Positions 59,125 through 64,000 of a stretch of DNA of 64,000 bases are shown in pieces. The stretch spans positions 1-64,000 of the forward strand of contig NZ_JMLH01000003.1 of the NCBI RefSeq assembly GCF_000686665.1. The letters are read 5' to 3'. How positions within the stretch are numbered: the first letter of the stretch is position 1; the number at the start of each line of letters is the position of its first letter. A program made the translations under genes and the position numbers. The DNA is from Thomasclavelia saccharogumia DSM 17460 (lineage in GTDB: Bacteria > Bacillota_I > Bacilli_A > Erysipelotrichales > Coprobacillaceae). Below the pieces are notes generated by a model, which was not told the DNA's origin, searched no databases, and was given only the letters and a program-made list of their open reading frames with translations.

Positions 59125-61452
59125 ATGGAAAAAATAACCGGATTGACTAATGAAGAAGTTGATTTAAGAATTAAAGCAGGTAAAGTTAATATTGCACCTA
59201 AACCTGTTGTTAAAAGTAATTTACAAATTATCATAAGTCATATTTTTAATTTATTCAATGCTTATAATTTTATTATTGCTGTAGCTTTAATTGCAGTTAA
59301 AGCATATTCAAGCTTGTTTTTTGTTGTAATCGTTGTTTCTAATACTGTTATTAGAGCTAAACAAGAAATCAAATCAAAAAACATGGTTGCCAAATTAAAT
59401 TTGATTGTCTCACCAAAAACAAAAGTAATTCGTGAAGAAAAAACAATTTCAATCAATAACGAAGAAATTGTTTTAGATGATATCGTTTATTTTGAAACTG
59501 GTAATCAAATCAGTGCTGATGCTAGAGTTGTTAAAAACAGTGTTGAAGTTGATGAATCACTATTAACTGGAGAAGCCGATCCTGTCACAAAAAATCCTGG
59601 AGATATGCTATTGTCGGGCAGCTTCATTTTAAGTGGCGCCTGCTTAGCAAAAGTAATTCATGTTGGCAAAGACAATTATGCTAGTAAAATCACCGATCAG
59701 GCAAGGACGCGAAAACCAGTTAACTCAGAATTATTAAATACATTCAACACAGTTACTCGCTATACTAGTTATTTAGTTTTACCATTAAGTATCTTGATGC
59801 TTTATCAAGCTTATATAATCCGTGATCAAAGTATTACAAGTACGATCGTTAATACAGCAACCGCCCTTTTAGGAATGCTGCCAAAAGGCCTAGTCTTACT
59901 TACTAGTGTCTCTTTAGTCGCCAGCGTTGTTAAATTGGGTAAGCAAAAAACGCTTGTTCAAGAGATGTTTAGTATTGAAACATTATCAAGAATAGATGTT
60001 TTATGTTTAGATAAAACTGGTACTCTTACTGAAGGAAAGATGGAAATTGAACAAGTTGTTGAACTTGATAATTCCTTTTTGTATGATCTAAATAAAATTA
60101 TGAGTTCGTTTGTTGCTGGTTCATTAGATAATAATATAACTTTTAAGACTTTGAAGAATTATTTTAATGAACCGAGTACTTATAAAACATTAAATAGGAT
60201 TGCCTTTTCTTCAGCTCGTAAATGGAGTGCTGTAGAATTAGAAACAATTGGAACAATTATTGTTGGGGCTCCAGAAATCATTAAACCTGAGTATCCTTTA
60301 CCTCAAAAGATTACGGCAATGGCTAAAAGCGGTGCGCGAATTTTAATGATCGGTCATCATGAAAATATCGATACGCTTCAAGAAACGCTCAATAAAACAA
60401 TTCCTTTAGGCTTGATCGTTATTAAAGATCCAATCCGAAAAGATGCAAAAGAAACATTAAAATTTTTTAGTGAAAATGATGTTGATATTAAAGTGATTTC
60501 CGGTGACAATCCCGCTACAGTAAGTGCCATTGCAAAACTTGCTGGTGTCAATAATGCTGATAAATATATTGATGCTTCATCAATTAAAACAGATCAAGAA
60601 TTAGAAAATGCTATTTTAAACTATAATGTCATTGGTCGTGCTACGCCTTTTCAAAAGCATCAAATGATTCTTTGTTTACAAAAACATAAACAAAAAGTTG
60701 CTATGACAGGTGACGGCGTCAACGATGTTTTAGCTCTAAAAGATGCTGATGTATCAATTGCTATGGGATCAGGATCTGATATTGCAAGACAAGTTGCTCA
60801 ATTTATCATTATTGATGGGAAGTTAGAAACATTAGTTGAAGTAGTTCGTGAAGGTCGTTTAGTTATCAACAATGTTACCCGTTCTGCTTCAATGTATTAT
60901 TTAAAAACGATCTATACTATCTTACTTTCTATATTATCGATCATCCTAAATATTCCTTATCCTTTTATCCCTTTTCAAATGACCTTATTAGATATGTTTA
61001 TTGAAGGTTTTCCATCATTTATGATCTTATTTGAACGAAATATTGAAAAACCAAAAGAATCGATTGGACATCATGCTTTGCGTTACTCACTACCTAACGC
61101 CCTAACAATCGTTTTAACTGTTGCGATAATAAAATTATTAGCACCCTTACTCCATTTATCACTACCGGAAGTATTTACAGTTTTATATTTTACAACGGCT
61201 TTTATTTCTATCCATATGATCTATAGAATTTACAGTCCTCTCAACTGGTATCGTGGTGGTGTACTAGTTATTGATATAATTGGCTTTATTTTATCTACGC
61301 CAATATTTTGGCCATTACTACAGATGCATAGTTTAAATTCAAAATTGATCAGTTATATTTTAATAACTATCATTGCTGCTATCCCTATTTTAATCATTCT
61401 TACTAAATTAGTTAGTATGTATTTAAATAAAATTCAAAATAATCTTAAATAA
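59125..61452 (+). CDS. CtpE-like P-type ATPase with PKGL in TM4 (copy 2)
   Basis: Paralogue of the pump at 50807 (about 775 aa). The catalytic sites are intact: LLTGEADP near 147, LCLDKTGTLTEGK near 295 and AMTGDGVNDVLALKDADVSIAMGSGSDIAR near 530. The cation site differs: TM4 reads GMLPKGLVLLTS, with Lys in place of the Glu in PEGL. TM6 gains two acidic residues (LLDMFIEGFPSF, against LISACCVGIPTF in copy 1). ATP hydrolysis should work but the transported species may differ. ATG 59125 has better spacing to GGGGA than the adjacent ATG at 59122. Confidence 0.87.
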   Translation: MEKITGLTNEEVDLRIKAGKVNIAPKPVVKSNLQIIISHIFNLFNAYNFIIAVALIAVKAYSSLFFVVIVVSNTVIRAKQEIKSKNMVAKLNLIVSPKTKVIREEKTISINNEEIVLDDIVYFETGNQISADARVVKNSVEVDESLLTGEADPVTKNPGDMLLSGSFILSGACLAKVIHVGKDNYASKITDQARTRKPVNSELLNTFNTVTRYTSYLVLPLSILMLYQAYIIRDQSITSTIVNTATALLGMLPKGLVLLTSVSLVASVVKLGKQKTLVQEMFSIETLSRIDVLCLDKTGTLTEGKMEIEQVVELDNSFLYDLNKIMSSFVAGSLDNNITFKTLKNYFNEPSTYKTLNRIAFSSARKWSAVELETIGTIIVGAPEIIKPEYPLPQKITAMAKSGARILMIGHHENIDTLQETLNKTIPLGLIVIKDPIRKDAKETLKFFSENDVDIKVISGDNPATVSAIAKLAGVNNADKYIDASSIKTDQELENAILNYNVIGRATPFQKHQMILCLQKHKQKVAMTGDGVNDVLALKDADVSIAMGSGSDIARQVAQFIIIDGKLETLVEVVREGRLVINNVTRSASMYYLKTIYTILLSILSIILNIPYPFIPFQMTLLDMFIEGFPSFMILFERNIEKPKESIGHHALRYSLPNALTIVLTVAIIKLLAPLLHLSLPEVFTVLYFTTAFISIHMIYRIYSPLNWYRGGVLVIDIIGFILSTPIFWPLLQMHSLNSKLISYILITIIAAIPILIILTKLVSMYLNKIQNNLK

Positions 61453-61481
61453 GCAGATCGTCATGATCTGCTTACAAATTT
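61450..61481 (+). terminator. terminator of P-type ATPase copy 2
   Basis: Stem AAGCAGATC / GATCTGCTT, followed by A/T-rich DNA. Confidence 0.75.
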
Positions 61482-62127
61482 TTATCCAACCACTTCTTTA
61501 TCACCATCATTCATAAAAGAATGCTCGCTATGTTTAGATATAGTTAATTTTGCATGTGTAGATCTCACAAAATTTTTTATAACTGAAAATGACTGCAAAT
61601 TATCTTTTCCTCCATAAAGGATGTAGGTTAGACTATCCCACCTTACAATAGGATTATTTTTAACATACTGATAATAATCTCAAGTTAAGATATCTATTGG
61701 TGTAGAAATTTCTCTTTCAGTATTCAATATTTCTTCAGTAATATCAAACCATTTAAACATATTTTTGATAAGATATTCCATATCGACAATTAATACAATC
61801 TTTATATGCTTGCAAACTAAAATATGCACCCAAACTACAAGCATATAAAGAAACTGTTTTCCAATTAGCTAAAGCATATGCACTTATTTGCCTAAGATCA
61901 AAAACACCATTAAAAACATTACATCGATAATTTTCATCTTTTCGCTCTCCGTGTTCTGGTAAATCGAAACTAATTGTCTGATATCCCCTACTTTGCGCTA
62001 TTGAAGCAAAAAGTTTAGCTGATTCTTTATTAGACATTTTTCCATGAACATAAATGAATACTTTGTCTGATTCTACGGACCATATAATAACGGGAATTTT
62101 TGCAAGATAAAATTTTGTTGTTTTCAT
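61482..62127 (-). pseudogene. alpha/beta hydrolase, broken by a frame change and a TGA
   Basis: The front codes a hydrolase N terminus (VIIWSVESDKVFIYVHGKMSNKE, then FDLPEHGER and the elbow SLYACSLGAYFSLQAY). The frame is lost near 61780-61795, and in another frame the protein resumes as VDMEYLIKNMFKWFDITEE and continues to SEHSFMNDGDKEVVG at 61484. Inside that tail a TGA at 61680-61682 sits in ILT-stop-DYYQYV, where relatives would be expected to carry Trp. Two lesions make a functional product unlikely. The remaining 124-residue front half would lack the acid and His of the triad. Confidence 0.8.
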
Positions 62128-62202
62128 TATCCATCACCAATTAGATAATATCACCAAAAGTACTGTTTTCAATATATAATTAGTTACAGAATTGTTTTTT
62201 AT

Positions 62203-62232
62203 TCAAAAAAGATCGTATTAAAATACGACCTC
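62203..62232 (-). terminator. terminator of the CD3324-family gene
   Basis: Stem GGTCGTATT / AATACGATC with T6 on the minus strand. Confidence 0.75.
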
Positions 62233-62244
62233 ATTTTTGATAAA

Positions 62245-62493
62245 TTATTTTTTAATTGAATAAACTGAAAGGTAATAGCTATCAGCTAATTCATCAATAC
62301 TTTTTCCTTGTTGATAATCTTTCTTTATCTTTATATTTCTTTGTTTAATTTCTAATTTATAACCACTCAATTCGCCCCATTTCTTTTTGTTGTCCTTTTT
62401 TGAAGGAATATAAATATATCCACCCTGGATATAATTTTGTAGTTCTTCAACTAAAGCAACAGGAAGTATTGAATCGGCTTTAATATATTTCAT
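62245..62493 (-). CDS. CD3324 family small protein
   Basis: Small DNA-binding-like protein of about 82 aa in the CD3324 family. It begins MKYIKADSILPVALVEELQNYIQGGYIYIP, then a WGELSGYKLEIKQRN segment and a C-terminal helix-turn-helix-like part (SIDELADSYYLSVYSIKK). Start at ATG 62493, after AAAGGAG; the longer frame upstream lacks a ribosome-binding site. Function unknown, possibly regulatory. No clear partner gene. Confidence 0.8.
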   Translation of the reverse strand: MKYIKADSILPVALVEELQNYIQGGYIYIPSKKDNKKKWGELSGYKLEIKQRNIKIKKDYQQGKSIDELADSYYLSVYSIKK

Positions 62494-62733
62494 GCAAGCT
62501 CGCTCCTTTACCTTTTTATCATCAAATTGCAAAGCCAGCACTATCCTTTATTACTCCATGCAACTATGATAAACACTTACTGACTTTGCATGGAGTAAAG
62601 CGACATTCTTTCTTTTTTTATTTACCATTATGATCTCACCCCTTAATTTTTTACAAATAACAGCAAATATATATTTCTATTATACAAGTTACAATAATTA
62701 CATCATCTAAATTCCTTTTTAGCTTCAACATAT

Positions 62734-63042
62734 TTATTTCAATAAACTAAAATCTATCGTATTTCGTCTTTTTAAAACCGCATATAAGTTAAGTATTGTA
62801 ACAATTACAAGAACAATAAGATATCCGATCATCATAATCGGATAGATATCCAGGATTCCGGCAATATCATTGCTATTTACTCTAGTTATCATATCATACA
62901 ATGAATACAATATCGCTAACGAATAACATACATAGCTCAATACTACCAAAACATTAAATTTTCTGTATTTTTTAATGACTGCAATTATTGCAAAAATTAT
63001 TGCAGCTAAACAAAGTATCAAATCAATAATTACCATAATCAA
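62734..63042 (-). CDS. hypothetical membrane protein, three helices
   Basis: Protein of 102 aa that is mostly membrane: about three hydrophobic helices (IMVIIDLILCLAAIIFAIIAVI, VLVVLSYVCYSLAILYSLY, IYPIMMIGYLIVLVIVTILNLYAVL), short loops and a basic tail. No family is evident. AAAGGAG before the ATG supports translation. It is on the same strand as the VOC gene, 25 bases downstream, so may be co-transcribed. Confidence 0.65.
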   Translation of the reverse strand: MIMVIIDLILCLAAIIFAIIAVIKKYRKFNVLVVLSYVCYSLAILYSLYDMITRVNSNDIAGILDIYPIMMIGYLIVLVIVTILNLYAVLKRRNTIDFSLLK

Positions 63043-63067
63043 TCTCCTTTAAATTTTATTATATACA

Positions 63068-63448
63068 TTATTCATGTATTTCCAAAGGTAATCCATCGGG
63101 ATCAAAGAAAAAAGTCATTTTCTTTCCAGTATAGTCATCTATACGTATAGGTTCCGTACTAATTCCTTTTTCATTAAGTTCCTTGACCGTTTCTTCCACA
63201 GATTCAACCCAAAAAGCAAGATGCCTTAAACCATATGCTTCAGGATAACTAACTCTTGCCGGATGATTTGTAGCAATAAATAATTCCAATTCGATATCAT
63301 CTAGCTGCAAATCAATCTTATAATCATTTCTACTTTCTCGATAATTTTCCCGAATTATCTTAAAACCTAATAAATCTACATAAAAATGTTTTGATTTCTT
63401 ATAATCACTGCCAATTACCGCAACATGATGAAGTTTTTTTAGATTCAT
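63068..63448 (-). CDS. VOC family protein (glyoxalase-like)
   Basis: Protein of 126 aa of the vicinal oxygen chelate superfamily, SMU1112c/GloA2-like. Metal ligands: His in LKKLHHVAVIGSDYKKSKHFY, Glu in DIELELFIAT, His in YGLRHLAFWVESVEE, and Glu in PDGLPLEIHE at the end. The layout of a single-domain homodimer is normal. Likely lyase or dioxygenase activity cannot be specified. GGAGATCGGCT precedes the ATG. Confidence 0.88.
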   Translation of the reverse strand: MNLKKLHHVAVIGSDYKKSKHFYVDLLGFKIIRENYRESRNDYKIDLQLDDIELELFIATNHPARVSYPEAYGLRHLAFWVESVEETVKELNEKGISTEPIRIDDYTGKKMTFFFDPDGLPLEIHE

Positions 63449-63475
63449 AGCCGATCTCCTTTCAAATATTAAACT

Positions 63476-64000
63476 TTAGTTATTAACTATTTTTTCTTTC
63501 CAACTCACCACAACCTCTTTACCACAATGAGCTAATCCTATATAGATTATCTTTCCTTCTAATCCTTTATCATATTCTTTTTCAATGATCTGTTCAATCG
63601 CTACATCTGATAAGCTTTCTAGTTCTTCTTTATTTTTACTATACTTGAATTCAATTACATATGATGGTAAATCCTTTTTGGCTTTTAAAATAATATCACA
63701 TCTCCCTGATCCGGCTTCTCGATTACTAATTATTTCATACTCTCCTGTCAACCAGGCACTCATCCCTAATAACATCATATGATAACTGTTTTCATCTTTT
63801 AAATCATGATATGATGGTATTCTTTTTAAAATATTTCGATAACTATTTTCAAATAATTCTCTGTCTCTCGTTTCCAAGGCATAAAATAAATCATTTAAAA
63901 TACTTTCTGATACTTGTAAATGATAGGCCGTCAGTGACATAAATTCCTGTTGTACTTCTTCATTAGGAACTCTGATTCGATATCTATTTTTTCGCATCCT
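63476..64000 (-). CDS. PD-(D/E)XK nuclease domain protein, 5' end beyond the window
   Basis: The visible 173 residues are a C-terminal PD-(D/E)XK domain as found at the end of AAA-ATPase-like DUF1703 proteins. The nuclease core is GRCDIILKAKKDLPSYVIEFKYSKNKEEL, giving D, then ExK. Before it is a helical region (MLLGMSAWLTGEYEI). The sequence begins RYRIRVPNEEVQQEF, which in relatives follows a large ATPase domain, so the true start is most likely to the right of the window edge. Role unknown; such genes are abundant and lineage-expanded in gut anaerobes. Confidence 0.82.
   Translation of the reverse strand, partial: RMRKNRYRIRVPNEEVQQEFMSLTAYHLQVSESILNDLFYALETRDRELFENSYRNILKRIPSYHDLKDENSYHMMLLGMSAWLTGEYEIISNREAGSGRCDIILKAKKDLPSYVIEFKYSKNKEELESLSDVAIEQIIEKEYDKGLEGKIIYIGLAHCGKEVVVSWKEKIVNN

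Noticed and set aside
61680-61682. TGA read as tryptophan (alternative genetic code)
   Set aside because: Many genes here use TGG for Trp and TGA as a true stop (for example yhbY), and the same locus also carries a frame change, so it is a pseudogene.
62203-62232. Short palindromes considered as possible CRISPR or repeat array elements
   Set aside because: Single hairpins with T-runs at gene ends; they are terminators and no regularly spaced repeats occur anywhere.

Overview
The window is low-GC, AT-rich chromosomal DNA from a spore-forming Firmicute. Gene order and protein character fit the Erysipelotrichia (Thomasclavelia/Erysipelatoclostridium/Coprobacillus type). The evidence is Bacillus-like blocks of housekeeping genes, an unsplit pro-sigma-K gene, dipicolinate synthase genes, an FtsK/SpoIIIE pump, type III pantothenate kinase and standard genetic code (TGG for Trp). 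I see no rRNA, tRNA, CRISPR array, prophage or intact insertion sequence.

Layout. 1-7.3 kb: gene relic, XRE regulator, then a minus-strand block matching the Bacillus yqeH-yqeI-nadD-yqeK-rsfS-yqeM run (nadD and yqeK fused), ending with mtnN and a U32 protein. 7.4-12.8 kb: sigK facing parC/parE. 12.8-17.4 kb: plsY, a phosphatase, and a block matching Bacillus ynzC-tkt-yneE(sirA)-yneF, with a probable 6S RNA gene just upstream of ynzC. 17.4-26.8 kb: ymfH, ymfF, ftsK/spoIIIE, rnjB, an aspartokinase, dpaB and dpaA, a compact version of the Bacillus dipicolinate-rnjB-spoIIIE neighbourhood. 27-30.2 kb: small accessory genes and a GrpB remnant. 30.3-36.2 kb: coenzyme A region, with a pantoate-type transporter, panC and panD on one strand, and an ECF S component, coaBC and coaX on the other. 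36.2-41.8 kb: DUF421 protein, a LUD/malQ/flavin reductase operon, and feoAB. 42-48 kb: an accessory stretch with a nicotinamidase-like hydrolase, a divergent carbamoyltransferase, decayed coding DNA around a large hairpin, and a MarR-controlled MATE exporter. 48-64 kb: ilvE, citrate synthase, two paralogous CtpE-like P-type ATPases, an M20 amidohydrolase, a lipoprotein, fRMsr, an Mbeg1-like lipase, a broken alpha/beta hydrolase and a partial PD-(D/E)XK protein at the right edge.

How the genes connect. Several genes bear on sporulation: sigK, dpaA/dpaB, spoIIIE and a SirA-like gene. The CoA genes cover pantothenate formation from pantoate through to 4'-phosphopantetheine, with two transporters but no panB or panE here. 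NadD and the PncA-like hydrolase touch NAD. The less ordinary observations are the SirA candidate, the 6S-like RNA, two exact TTGTATACAA palindromes over the citrate synthase promoter, shared operators in front of marR and the MATE gene, a Lys in the PEGL position of one P-type ATPase, and a carbamoyltransferase lacking the usual ornithine-site motif. All functional calls rest on reading the sequence; no database search was run.
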